Assembly: GCA_945898015.1 (NCBI GenBank)
Contig: CAMDGM010000008.1
Span: 39,766 to 103,765, forward strand
Origin: PVC group bacterium
GTDB taxonomy: Bacteria; Verrucomicrobiota; Kiritimatiellia; CAIKKV01
Direction of reading: 5' to 3'
DNA length: 64,000 nucleotides
Under the pieces are notes generated by a model that saw only the letters and a program-made list of their open reading frames with translations, did not search any database and was not told the DNA's origin. Each line of letters starts with the position of its first letter. Within the stretch, counting starts at the first letter, position 1. Positions 44,778-53,409 of the stretch are shown here, one piece after another. Both the position numbers and the translations under genes were made by a program.

Positions 44778-46363
44778 CGTCCCGCTCCCGTCGCCGGCGC
44801 CCGAACCGGCCCGATTACAAGGTCCAAGACGCGATTCACACGCGCCAGTCCCAGTGCACGCAGCTCCGTCACATCCTCCGGCCTCACCAGGCGCAGGAGC
44901 CGGATCAACACCGGATAAAGCGCCAGGTAGGCGCCGCCCAGCAGGACCAGCATGACCAGGTTAAGATGGGGCGCCAGCGGACTTAACGCCGCGGCCAGCA
45001 CCACCGTGACCGCCACCTGGCGCAGGAAAAAGCCGGTCGGGAAATGGATGCCGCCAAGAATGCCTCGCACGGCTTTCAGCCGCCAGGGGATGGTCAGCAC
45101 AAAGGTTCCCGCCACCGCGGCCACCGCGCCGGCCATGCCGAAACGCGGAATCAGCAGCCAGTCCAGCAGCAGGTTCACGCCAACCTGCAGGAGCATGTAG
45201 GGCAGCATCTGCAGCACCTTCTCCTTCACGGTGATGGCCATCGACAGGGGCGCCGAAATGAGCGGCAGGACGTGCAGCACGCAGAAGGCCGCGGCCACGG
45301 GGCCGGCCGGGGCCATGGCCTGGCCGTACAGCAGAACCAATCCCCGTGAGGCAAAAAAGACGCCAAACGCGGCCAGCGGCGTCACAATCAGGATGGTCAG
45401 CTTGTACACCGAATCAATCAGACGCCCGAGGCAGTCGGGATCCCGCGTATACGCCTGGGCGAAAGCCGAGGTGAAGAGGGTTTGCAGGGCGGCGGGAATC
45501 AGGGTCAGCACCAGCAGGGGAGTCGTGTACCCCAGATCGTAGTATCCGACCACCGCCGGAGTGAAATACACGCCCAGGAAAAACACTTCCGTGTACTTCA
45601 TCATCAGCATCCGCAGGACCGTGTTCAGCATGGTCGGAAGAGACAGCTTCAGCGTGCGCTGCCGGCCAATGCCCCGGGGGGGCGAACGCCAGGGCAACCC
45701 GCGGACCAACCGGGTCAGCAAAACCAGGCTGACGCCGTAGACCAGGAGCAACGCAACCGACTGGGATGCCAGAGCCAGGGCCGCCTCCGGCCGCCACCGC
45801 AAAGCCCCCGCCAGGCACGCCAGCCAGAGCACGCCATTGACCAGGGACAGCAACGCCACGGTCCGCGCCCGGAACAGGGCCGTGAAGGCATTGTTAAGCG
45901 AATCCTTGAGCACCGTGGCCGCCAGCAAAATACCCGCCGGAACCAGAAGCCCCCGGAAATCCATGTGGAACCACCGGTCCAGCCACGGCTTCATGCCGAT
46001 CAAGGCCAGCAGCGCCAGCACCGCCGCCACCTGCTGGAGCGCCAGGGAGCGAACCAGCAGCCGGCTCAATCCGGCGCGGTTGTGGTGGGCGGTCAGCTCG
46101 GGGATGAAGCGAAGCAGAGCCACATCGAAGCCCAGGGCGCAAATCACCACCAGATAATCCGTGATGTTGCGGATCAGGCTGAGGCGGCCATATTCCTCCG
46201 GTCCCAGCCAGCGCACCGTCAACACGGACAAGCCCATGTAGACAAACAGCATCAGGCCCTTGTTCAGGACCATCCAAGGCAGCCCCCCCACCGCCTCACG
46301 CGAAAAATAGACGCCCCCTTCCGAAGGGGGCCGGGCGGTGGAGATGGGCGGAGTGTCTTCCAT
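44774..46363 (-). CDS. Wzx-type oligosaccharide flippase (MOP superfamily)
   Basis: 529 residues with about 12-14 hydrophobic segments spread along the chain (LNKGLMLFVYMGLSVLTVRWL, FVYMGLS; VVGYYDLGYTTPLLVLTLIPAALQTLFTSAFAQ; LTILIVTPLAAFGVFFASRGLVLLY). The arrangement, starting with a membrane hairpin around WLGPEEYGRLSLIRN, is that of the PF01943/PF13440 polysaccharide-synthesis family. It should flip undecaprenyl-pyrophosphate-linked repeat units to the periplasm for the Wzy-type polymerase encoded at 4150-5532. It lies 11 bases after the second export lipoprotein gene and overlaps the pyruvyltransferase start. Confidence 0.9.
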   Translation of the reverse strand: MEDTPPISTARPPSEGGVYFSREAVGGLPWMVLNKGLMLFVYMGLSVLTVRWLGPEEYGRLSLIRNITDYLVVICALGFDVALLRFIPELTAHHNRAGLSRLLVRSLALQQVAAVLALLALIGMKPWLDRWFHMDFRGLLVPAGILLAATVLKDSLNNAFTALFRARTVALLSLVNGVLWLACLAGALRWRPEAALALASQSVALLLVYGVSLVLLTRLVRGLPWRSPPRGIGRQRTLKLSLPTMLNTVLRMLMMKYTEVFFLGVYFTPAVVGYYDLGYTTPLLVLTLIPAALQTLFTSAFAQAYTRDPDCLGRLIDSVYKLTILIVTPLAAFGVFFASRGLVLLYGQAMAPAGPVAAAFCVLHVLPLISAPLSMAITVKEKVLQMLPYMLLQVGVNLLLDWLLIPRFGMAGAVAAVAGTFVLTIPWRLKAVRGILGGIHFPTGFFLRQVAVTVVLAAALSPLAPHLNLVMLVLLGGAYLALYPVLIRLLRLVRPEDVTELRALGLARVNRVLDLVIGPVRAPATGAGR

Positions 46364-46374
46364 AACGGGACTTT

Positions 46375-47580
46375 CTACGGCACCACGAGCGGCCGCTGCG
46401 AATTTCCTTTCGACCCGCTGGTGTTCTGGTACAACTGCGCCGCGGAGTCGGAGGACACCGTGGTGGCATAGGCCGACAGGGCGGCCTCGACAATTTCGCG
46501 CAGGAACGCAAACCGGCGCGGCGGCACATACACGATATCGCCCGGCGACAGCCGGATGTCGACCTCCTTGCCCTGGATGATCCGGTTGAAGTTGACCACC
46601 CGCGCCTCCGGCCGGGACAGCGATCCGCGCACCACCACAATCCGGCCATCGGACGTGGCCTTCAAGCCCCGGGCCTCCGTGAGCGCCTGGATGAGGGAGA
46701 CGGCCGAGAAGAACCCGATCGTGCGAGGAAAGTTCACCTCGCCCAGCACATAGATGCTCCGGACGAGCGAGGACGGGATGGTCACGATATCCCCATTCCT
46801 CAGCTCCACATTCTGCCGGTTATCGCCCTGATGCAGGAGCCCGTCAAAATCCAGGGGCACCAGCTGGCCCCCCCGCATCAGGGTGGCATGCTGGAAATCG
46901 GCCATCTCCGCGGTCGAATTCCGGAAATAACCGGTGCGGATCCCGCGGGCCTTGGCAATGGCGTCCAGCACCGTGGTGCGGCCCTGGAGCAAATAGGTGC
47001 CGGGATAATTCAGCTCGCCCAGGATGGTGTACGTCTGGCTTCCGAAGCGCACGGGCACCACATTGATAATCCCCCGGTTGAGCGTGGCGGACACCCGCTT
47101 TTGCAAATCCGCGCGCAGTTCGTCGAGCGTCCGGCCCGCCGCCGGCACGGTGCCGACCAGCATATAGGCCACGTTGCCGTTGGGGTCCACCGGCGCCTCG
47201 CGCGTGCTCCCCTCTTCGCCGTAGATGGACAAGCTCAGCACATCGCCCACGCCAAGGCGGTAGGGCCCCGCCGCCGCCTCGGCCGCCACGACGTTGCTCG
47301 CCGGCGGGGACGTGAAATCAAACCGCTCATAGGCCGGAGCCTGAGCGGCTTCGGACGGCGGCGCCACGCGGCCCCGATCCGGCGAGGCGCACCCGCCCGC
47401 CAGCATCAGCGCGGCCGCCAGGACCCGCAGGCCTTCACGGCTGAGGCGCCGGAGCGGACGGCCCCGGAATAGGCAGAATAGTGGATTCAGAGGATGTTCC
47501 TTGGTTGTTACCCGTTCCCGACGAAACGCCAGTCCCCGTGTTGACGCTGAAAAAAGTATCCGAAACCAGCGCGGCGCCAT
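46375..47580 (-). CDS. Polysaccharide export lipoprotein (Wza family) 2
   Basis: About 401 residues from the ATG at 47580; the start is uncertain. Poly_export (PF02563) domain with YRLGVGDVLSLSIYGEEGS and VDPNGNVAYMLVGTVPAAGRTLDEL, then SLBB domains (YTILGELNYPGTYLLQGRTTV; IYVLGEVNFPRTIGFFSAVSLIQALTEARG), each closed by a GDI-x-x-x-P segment (GDIVTIPSS, PGDIVYVPPR). A lipobox (LMLAGGC) sits about 60 residues in, preceded by an Arg-rich region. This leaves an over-long signal peptide, or a start further in: no ATG/GTG/TTG fits, but a CTG at 47490 has AAGGA seven bases upstream. The 5' end overlaps the first export gene by about 146 bases. It should form an outer-membrane/periplasmic secretion channel. 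Confidence 0.85.
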   Translation of the reverse strand: MAPRWFRILFSASTRGLAFRRERVTTKEHPLNPLFCLFRGRPLRRLSREGLRVLAAALMLAGGCASPDRGRVAPPSEAAQAPAYERFDFTSPPASNVVAAEAAAGPYRLGVGDVLSLSIYGEEGSTREAPVDPNGNVAYMLVGTVPAAGRTLDELRADLQKRVSATLNRGIINVVPVRFGSQTYTILGELNYPGTYLLQGRTTVLDAIAKARGIRTGYFRNSTAEMADFQHATLMRGGQLVPLDFDGLLHQGDNRQNVELRNGDIVTIPSSLVRSIYVLGEVNFPRTIGFFSAVSLIQALTEARGLKATSDGRIVVVRGSLSRPEARVVNFNRIIQGKEVDIRLSPGDIVYVPPRRFAFLREIVEAALSAYATTVSSDSAAQLYQNTSGSKGNSQRPLVVP

Positions 47581-48607
47581 ACTCGGAGGCGAACGTCTTG
47601 ACAAACGTCAACACCACGCTGCGTGCCAATTCCCGGGCAAACCGGAACGGCTTCTCGGGAATATACACGATGTCGCCGGGCAGCAGGGCCACATCCGACT
47701 CCCGCCCCTTCAGGATGCCCGCCATATCCACTTCAATCGCCTGCGGATCGTTGAGCGCCCCCCGGAGGATCAGCACCTGGCTGAGGCGGGCGTTCGGCTG
47801 ATACCCGCCGCCCCGGTCGGACGAGCCGGACAGCAACTGCACCAGCGTCAACCCGTCCGTATAGGCCGCCGTTTTCTGCTCGGCCACAGCGCCCATCAGG
47901 TACACCTCCTGCCCCAGCCCGGAGGCAATGTAAAGAATGTCACCCGGCCGCATGTAAACATCCTGGGACGCGTCATTGCGGTTCACCAGCGCCTCAAAAT
48001 TGATCGGCAGCCGCTGACCCTCCCGCAGCAGGTAGCTGTCCTTGAGCGAGGCCAGCTGAATGGTGCTGCCCCGGTAAATGCCCTGGGCCAGCCCGCCCGC
48101 CCGGGCCAGCGCCTGCCTCAACGTCAGCGAACTTTCCAGGGGGTACGTGCCCGGATAGACCAGCTTCCCCAGCGCCAGGAACTTGTTCTTGGCAAACTGC
48201 CGGGGCAAAATCGACACGCTCGGCTGATTGAAGAGCCGCGCCAGCCCGCGCTCGATGTCCCGCTCGACCTCGGCCGGAGTCCGGTCCACCGCCGGAATCC
48301 CCTCCATAAACAGGTAATACAGCTTGCCATCCGGCGCAACGGGCGTCATCGCCACCGTGTCGTTAAATCCAAAAACGGAAACATCCACCACATCGCCGAC
48401 CGAAAACCGGTAGGACGTCGGATCGTACGGCAGGAAACAGCTTGCGGGCAGCGGCTCCGGCCCCCGCGCCGGGGCGGCGGCGTTCGTCACGGCCGGAGCG
48501 GGCGGGTTCGCCACCCCGGCCGGCGGCGCCGCCGTGCGGCACGACACCCCCGCGCCGAGCAGGACAACGATCCCCATCCGGCTCAACGCAGCCCCGAAGC
48601 TCCTCAT
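47435..48607 (-). CDS. Polysaccharide export lipoprotein (Wza family) 1
   Basis: About 390 residues from the ATG at 48607, with GAGG six bases upstream (48619 is an alternative). Lipoprotein signal MRSFGAALSRMGIVVLLGAGVSC with lipidated Cys. A Pro/Ala-rich linker follows, then Poly_export (YRFSVGDVVDVSVFGFNDTV, VAPDGKLYYLFMEGIPAVDRT) and SLBB repeats (LALGKLVYPGTYPLESSLTLRQALARAGG; YLMGAVAEQKTAAYTDGLTLVQLL), ending in LPGDIVYIPEKPFRF. The C-terminal helix is followed by a low-complexity Ser/Thr/Pro tail. Tandem with a second family member, as in systems with two export subunits. It follows the Wzc-like gene by 22 bases. Confidence 0.88.
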   Translation of the reverse strand: MRSFGAALSRMGIVVLLGAGVSCRTAAPPAGVANPPAPAVTNAAAPARGPEPLPASCFLPYDPTSYRFSVGDVVDVSVFGFNDTVAMTPVAPDGKLYYLFMEGIPAVDRTPAEVERDIERGLARLFNQPSVSILPRQFAKNKFLALGKLVYPGTYPLESSLTLRQALARAGGLAQGIYRGSTIQLASLKDSYLLREGQRLPINFEALVNRNDASQDVYMRPGDILYIASGLGQEVYLMGAVAEQKTAAYTDGLTLVQLLSGSSDRGGGYQPNARLSQVLILRGALNDPQAIEVDMAGILKGRESDVALLPGDIVYIPEKPFRFARELARSVVLTFVKTFASEYGAALVSDTFFSVNTGTGVSSGTGNNQGTSSESTILPIPGPSAPAPQP

Positions 48608-48629
48608 GTCCTCCCTCATGCCGGGATCC

Positions 48630-50669
48630 CTATCCTCTTCCATGCGCGGCCGATGTCGGCTCGGCAAAGTTCAGAATAATACCCTGGGGCCGGATGCCGG
48701 CGCGATCCAGCTCGTCAAAAGCCAAATTCACGACCGCTTTCGCCGTGCGCGACGCATCGATCACCCAGACGGAATGCTCCGTCATCCGGGCCAGCATTTC
48801 CGCGCTCCGGCTTTCCAGGAAGGCCGGCGTATCCAGCACCACAAAGCCAAAATCGGCCCGAAGCTTTTCAAGAAGACGGGCCATGGCTTTCCCGTGCAGC
48901 CGCTCCGGCAGATCCCCGGCGTCGGCCATCAGCTTCAGGCAGGTCACACCGTCCTGCACAAAACACACCTCATCCCACACCGCCTGCTCCGACAGGTACG
49001 CCTCCAGGCCCAGCCGGGACGCCGGCGGGCACAGGGTGGCATTGGGGGCGCCATCGAAGTCGAGGTACGCCGTCTTCACCCCCAGGCCGGCCCAGTAGCG
49101 GGCCAGCTGAAAGGCCAGTGTGCTTTTGCCCTCCCCGCCCTGCGCGCTCAGGACCGCCGCCAGGCGCACCGGAGCCGCTTCGGAATCCTGGCGCCACCGC
49201 TGATAAACCGACCGGCAAACCGGCAGGAACGCGTCTCCCAGCGCGGCCGGCGCCATCACCTCCACCACGCCCAGGCAGGGCGCCTGATACGCCAGCTCGA
49301 TCTGGGTGGCCGTTCTCAACTTGGGATCGAGCAACTCCAGCGCCACGCACACCGCGGTTCCCCCGAACAGCCCCGCCAGCAGCGCCAGCAGCGGAAACAG
49401 CAGCGCCAGCTTGGAACGATCGGCCGTTGCAGTCCGCGCCGGTTCCAGCAATTCAAAGTCACCCAGATCCAGCTCGGCCGCCAGCCTCGCATTGTCGGCG
49501 CTTTTTTCCAGCGCCTGGCACATCTCGCTGGCGGCCACCCGGCGCTGAAGGAAGCCGGCCAGCTCGATCTGCTGGCGCGGCAGGTAGGCGAATTTTTTCT
49601 CCACCACCGCCATCTCCTCGGCGACCTGCGTGACGGTTTGATCCAGGACACTCTTCTCGGCTTCCAGGCGCAGCAGCTCCTGCGCAAACTGCCGCTTGGC
49701 CGGATTCGGCTCATACACGCGCTCGCGATTTTCGTCATAGGATTTATCCGCCATCGTCCGGCGCATTTCCTTGATTTCATCTTCCAGCGTCTGGACCCGG
49801 GGGTTGTCCGGGCCATACTTGGTGCGCGCCTCCATCAGCGCCACCTCCGTGTTGGAGATCCGCCGCTTCATGGGATTGTCTTCCATCGACTCCCGCAGCA
49901 CCTCGTCCGGCAGGCCGGCCACGATCGTGCGGTAGTTTTCAATCCGCAACCGCTGGGCATTCGCCGCGATCTTCGCCGCGCTGAGGCGTTCCGAAACCGC
50001 GGCCACGCTGTCCAGGAACGCCGCCGTGTCGGCCGCCGCCTCCAGCAGGCGGTTGGTGGCCTGGAACGCGGACAGCTGCTCGCTCAGCACCATCAGGTCC
50101 TTGCGCCCCTGAAGCGCCTGCTGGTGGAACTGCTCGGCGGCCTGGACGGCCTGGGAGCGGTAAAAATCGCGGTTGTCCTCCAGGGCCACCCGGATGAACT
50201 CGTTGACGACCCCCACCGCGGAATCCGCCGTGGGCATGTTTTCCACCGTCAGCAGGATGATCTCGGAGTTCTTCTCGGACTTGGTTTGGATCCGCCACCG
50301 CAAGTCGTCCGCCGTCATGGACAGGGCCAGCTTCGTCCGGACCGCCTCCATGTTGCTGGTCCGGCGGAGCAGGCTGAGCGCCGTGTTGCGGGCAAAGCCC
50401 TTGATCACAAACGCGGAACCGGAGGCGGCGAGCGCCTGCTCCTGGCGCGCGGTTCGGTACAGGAGGCTGGCCCGCGCGTCATATTTGACGCGGCTGGCCC
50501 GAAGGGCCCCCAGCAGGCCCAGGATCACGCAACCCGCGGTCACCAGGGCGATCAGCCAGCCCCGGCGCAGCACCCCGCGGCGCAATTTAACCCAATCGAT
50601 TTGCTGGAGCATCGTCTCCGCCGTCACGGGACGGCGAAGCGGCGTCAAACTGGCGTCTTGTTTCGGCAT
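48630..50669 (-). CDS. Wzc/GumC-type chain-length determinant with C-terminal BY-kinase-like ATPase
   Basis: 679 residues. The Wzz domain starts near 30 with TM1 (GWLIALVTAGCVILGLLGAL). A long periplasmic coiled-coil region (about 60-420, e.g. NPRVQTLEDEIKEMRRTMADK) follows, then TM2 (LALLFPLLALLAGLFGGTAVCVAL). The cytoplasmic ATPase has Walker A SAQGGEGKSTLAFQLAR, a reduced Walker A' (TAYLDFDGAPN, without the usual basic residue) and Walker B FGFVVLDTPAF. The end of the protein (NFAEPTSAAHGRG) has no tyrosine cluster, so classical tyrosine autophosphorylation is doubtful. It should control polysaccharide length and export. First gene of the leftward train. Confidence 0.9.
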   Translation of the reverse strand: MPKQDASLTPLRRPVTAETMLQQIDWVKLRRGVLRRGWLIALVTAGCVILGLLGALRASRVKYDARASLLYRTARQEQALAASGSAFVIKGFARNTALSLLRRTSNMEAVRTKLALSMTADDLRWRIQTKSEKNSEIILLTVENMPTADSAVGVVNEFIRVALEDNRDFYRSQAVQAAEQFHQQALQGRKDLMVLSEQLSAFQATNRLLEAAADTAAFLDSVAAVSERLSAAKIAANAQRLRIENYRTIVAGLPDEVLRESMEDNPMKRRISNTEVALMEARTKYGPDNPRVQTLEDEIKEMRRTMADKSYDENRERVYEPNPAKRQFAQELLRLEAEKSVLDQTVTQVAEEMAVVEKKFAYLPRQQIELAGFLQRRVAASEMCQALEKSADNARLAAELDLGDFELLEPARTATADRSKLALLFPLLALLAGLFGGTAVCVALELLDPKLRTATQIELAYQAPCLGVVEVMAPAALGDAFLPVCRSVYQRWRQDSEAAPVRLAAVLSAQGGEGKSTLAFQLARYWAGLGVKTAYLDFDGAPNATLCPPASRLGLEAYLSEQAVWDEVCFVQDGVTCLKLMADAGDLPERLHGKAMARLLEKLRADFGFVVLDTPAFLESRSAEMLARMTEHSVWVIDASRTAKAVVNLAFDELDRAGIRPQGIILNFAEPTSAAHGRG

Positions 50670-50735
50670 GAAAAAGACAACGCCCCTTCAGGTTGGGAGA
50701 GAGCCCCTACCCCCTCCAATCGACTTGTGGGGGGA

Positions 50736-50764
50736 AGCGTAACACGCACCAAGCCTCCTGTCGA
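50736..50764 (-). promoter_or_regulatory. Predicted promoter of the polysaccharide-signalling gene train
   Basis: Read leftward, TCGACA (50764-50759) and TACGCT (50741-50736) are separated by 17 bases, and the start would lie about 60 bases before the Wzc ATG. The -35 box is one base from TTGACA and sits inside the inverted repeat at 50760-50773. Prediction only. Confidence 0.35.
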
Positions 50765-50773
50765 GTATTCGAC
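50760..50773. promoter_or_regulatory. Inverted repeat GTCGA-N4-TCGAC between divergent Wzc and murJ genes
   Basis: GTCGAGTATTCGAC has perfect 5-base arms around a 4-base centre. It overlaps the proposed -35 box of the leftward promoter and lies about 17 bases upstream of the proposed murJ -35. A dimeric repressor or activator site is plausible, but no regulator is identified and no second copy was noticed. Confidence 0.3.
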
Positions 50774-50789
50774 TTCTGGTGGATTTTCA

Positions 50790-50817
50790 TTGCTCCCGGA
50801 ATCATTTTCCCGATAAT
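50790..50817 (+). promoter_or_regulatory. Predicted murJ promoter
   Basis: TTGCTC (50790-50795) and GATAAT (50812-50817) are separated by 16 bases. A start near 50824 includes the GGAG ribosome-binding site and leads to the ATG at 50842, which agrees with the start chosen for murJ. Confidence 0.35.
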
Positions 50818-50841
50818 GAGCGGTCAAACGGAGATCGCCCG

Positions 50842-52449
50842 ATGCACCCCCCCAGAAAAGGCCGCGCCGCCGCCCTGATCGTCAGTTCGGCGGTCATGGG
50901 CTCGCGCGTCCTCGGACTGATCCGCGAGCAGGTATTCGCCGCCATGTTCGGTGCCGGGCAGCATCTGGACTCGTTCCTGGCAGCCTTCCAGATTCCCAAC
51001 TTGTTGCGGGACCTGTTTGCCGAGGGGGCCCTTTCCACCGCCTTCACAACCGTGTTTGCCAAAACGGCGGAAAAAGAAGGCGATGCCCCGGCCTGGCGTC
51101 TGGCCAACCTCGTCATCACCACCATGATTCTGCTCCTGGGCGTCATCTGTGTGGCCGGGGTGTGGTTAAGCCCTCTTCTGGTTAACCTGACGAGTTACGG
51201 ATTCCACACGGTTCCCGGAAAATTCGAGCAAACGGTTGCCCTGACCCGCATCATGTTTCCCTTCATCCTGGTGATTTCTCTTTCCGCCGTGGTCATGGGC
51301 ATGTTGAACGCGCGTTTCGTATTTGGAATTCCCGCCATGGCGCCCATGGCCTACAACCTCGTCTCCGTCGCAACCGGAGTCGCGATGGCCTTTCTATTCG
51401 ACCCCCAGGAGAACTGGCGGCATCCCCATTTCACCTCCCGGGCGCTTCTGGGGGTTGCCACCGGCGTCATGCTGGGGGGCCTGGCCCAATTGATGGTCCA
51501 GCTTCCCACCCTGTGGCGGCAAGGATTTCGGTTCCACTGGAAAATCAATTTCAAGGATCCCCGCCTGCTGGAGGTTTGGCAGTTGATGTGGCCGGCTTTG
51601 ATCGCCGCCTCGGCGGTCGAAATCAACATCCTGATCAACAGCCAATTTGCCTCGGGAATCGATGGCGGCCGCTCCTGGCTGACCTGCGCATTCCGGCTGG
51701 TGTACTTTCCCATTGGCATGTTCGGCGTGGCCATCGCAACCGTCCTCCTTCCCTCCGTAGCCCGGTTCGAGGCCAACCACGATCGGACCTCGTTCGGCCG
51801 GCATGTGGAAGAGTCCTTGCGCCTTTCCCTGTTCATGACCATTCCGGCCGCCGTCGGACTCTTTGCCCTGGCGCCACAGATCATCAAGCTGATTTACCAG
51901 CACGGCGCCTTCACCGCCGAAGCCACCTCGCAAACGGCGGCCGCCTTGCGCGCGTACACCTTTGGGCTCGCCGGGTATGCGGGCAGCAAGGTGCTCATTC
52001 CCTGTTTCCAGGCCCTTTCAAAGCCCACCATCCCGTTGCGCGTCAACGCGATCGCCATCGGCGTCAATCTCGCGCTGAACGTGACGCTGGTCATGGGCTT
52101 TCATTTTGGTCATATCGGGGTGGCCTCGGCCACCGCCGGCGTGTCGCTTGTCAATTTCGCCCAACTGGCCTGGATCCTCCGGCGGGATGTGCCGCTGGGC
52201 AGCCTGAAAAGCTGGCTCAACCTGTTGGTCGTTCTCAGCGCAGGGGGCTTGCTAGGCGGCCTCGGGGCGTGGGGGGCGGCCCGTTTCCTGGATTCGGTCC
52301 TGCCGGACACCCTGGCCGGCCAGACGCTACAGGTCATCGGCAGCGTGGGAATCGGAGTCAGCCTGTATGGCGCATTTACCCTGGCATGCCGGCTGCCGGA
52401 ATCCAGGCTGGCCCTCCGGCTCATTCTGAACAAGCGGATCCGCCGGTAG
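50842..52449 (+). CDS. murJ: Lipid II flippase MurJ
   Basis: 535 residues from the ATG at 50842, with GGAG eight bases upstream; the ORF-track start at 50779 falls within the promoter region. About 14 transmembrane helices. Family motifs: SSAVMGSRVLGLIREQVFAAMFG at the N-terminus, then FLAAFQIPNLLRDLFAEGALSTAFTTVF (the conserved NLLR-x-L-FAEGA-x-S-x-AF block), ALTRIMFPFILVISLSAVVMGMLNA, and KVLIPCFQALSKPTIPL (C-terminal F-(Y/F)A-x-x-x-T-P-like). It flips lipid II for peptidoglycan synthesis. It stands alone, divergent from the Wzc gene and convergent with hslO. Confidence 0.95.
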   Translation: MHPPRKGRAAALIVSSAVMGSRVLGLIREQVFAAMFGAGQHLDSFLAAFQIPNLLRDLFAEGALSTAFTTVFAKTAEKEGDAPAWRLANLVITTMILLLGVICVAGVWLSPLLVNLTSYGFHTVPGKFEQTVALTRIMFPFILVISLSAVVMGMLNARFVFGIPAMAPMAYNLVSVATGVAMAFLFDPQENWRHPHFTSRALLGVATGVMLGGLAQLMVQLPTLWRQGFRFHWKINFKDPRLLEVWQLMWPALIAASAVEINILINSQFASGIDGGRSWLTCAFRLVYFPIGMFGVAIATVLLPSVARFEANHDRTSFGRHVEESLRLSLFMTIPAAVGLFALAPQIIKLIYQHGAFTAEATSQTAAALRAYTFGLAGYAGSKVLIPCFQALSKPTIPLRVNAIAIGVNLALNVTLVMGFHFGHIGVASATAGVSLVNFAQLAWILRRDVPLGSLKSWLNLLVVLSAGGLLGGLGAWGAARFLDSVLPDTLAGQTLQVIGSVGIGVSLYGAFTLACRLPESRLALRLILNKRIRR

Positions 52450-52464
52450 CGCCGCACGCGGCAT

Positions 52465-53310
52465 TCACCGGGCCACTTCAGCCGCCGAAACCAGATAATC
52501 GGCGCCGCACATATGGCAAATCACATGCTGCGCATTTCCCGCGCGGACGATCTCGTCAATATCGGTGGCCGAAAAGGAGTCAAACGAGGCCACCGCCTTG
52601 TCCCGCGAGCACCGGCACTGAAACCGGAGTTCGCGAGTCTCGCGCACCGCCAGATCCTCGAGCCCGAAAAGGCGGGACAACGATTCCAGCGCGGCGTCTT
52701 TCTCCAGGCAGGCTCGAACCCGACCTTCCTGAATGGCCTCCAGAACCGGAACAAAATCCGCCGGCTTTCCGTCCGGCATCCGCTCGGCCACCAGCGCGCG
52801 GGCCGACAGCACGCCGCCCGAATCGGCTATCACCGCCAACTCCACCCCGGCGGGAACCTGGAGCGATTTATTGAAATACCGGGCCAGCAAAATCCTGTAG
52901 TCGGGCGGCGTGAACGAGAGCGGCGTCTGACCCAGCATCCGTCCCGGCAAACTGCGCTGAACAAGGGCTGTCCCGGACACGCCAAACCCGGTTTCGGAAC
53001 GGACCGGGGTTTCGCCATCCAAATCGCCCAGCACCTTCTCGTGCGGATAGCCCCTCAAATGACCGGCGCCGGTCGCTTCTGTCACGATCCCCTTCACGGG
53101 CCCATCCACACGAATCTGGATCAGCACCGCCTCGTCCGCCTCGCTATCGCCGGACAACAGGCTCACCGCGGCAAGCCCCTCGGCGAGAATACGGCCGGCC
53201 ACCGGCCCACACAGATGGCGGGCCTCCAAGGTTTTGGCCGTTTGCGTGATATCCACCACGGTAACCCGGATGTGGGCCCGATCTGACAGCATTTTCGTCA
53301 TGCGATCCAT
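52465..53310 (-). CDS. hslO: Hsp33 redox-regulated chaperone
   Basis: 281 residues, close to the usual length of about 290. The N-terminal substrate-binding part has ARHLCGPVAGRILAEGLAAVSLLSG and GHLRGYPHE. The C-terminal redox switch keeps all four zinc-ligand cysteines as FQCRCSRDK and VICHMCGADY (C-x-C and C-x-x-C). In the family, oxidation releases zinc and activates a holdase that protects proteins during oxidative heat stress. GAGGAG five bases before the ATG supports the start. It is divergent from the UvrB/C-motif protein gene, with 99 bases between them. Confidence 0.95.
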   Translation of the reverse strand: MDRMTKMLSDRAHIRVTVVDITQTAKTLEARHLCGPVAGRILAEGLAAVSLLSGDSEADEAVLIQIRVDGPVKGIVTEATGAGHLRGYPHEKVLGDLDGETPVRSETGFGVSGTALVQRSLPGRMLGQTPLSFTPPDYRILLARYFNKSLQVPAGVELAVIADSGGVLSARALVAERMPDGKPADFVPVLEAIQEGRVRACLEKDAALESLSRLFGLEDLAVRETRELRFQCRCSRDKAVASFDSFSATDIDEIVRAGNAQHVICHMCGADYLVSAAEVAR

Positions 53311-53409
53311 AAAAACTCCTCGTAACCGCTATCATGCCCGCTAGCCCTCTCCATATCAAGCGGCATCCGTGCCACAAAATTCGGCTACCCCTGCCGCCGA
53401 GTTTATCCT

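Noticed and set aside
48534-50816. 760-residue plus-strand ORF
   Set aside because: Antisense shadow of the Wzc-like gene, Arg/Gln/His-rich, without recognisable domains.
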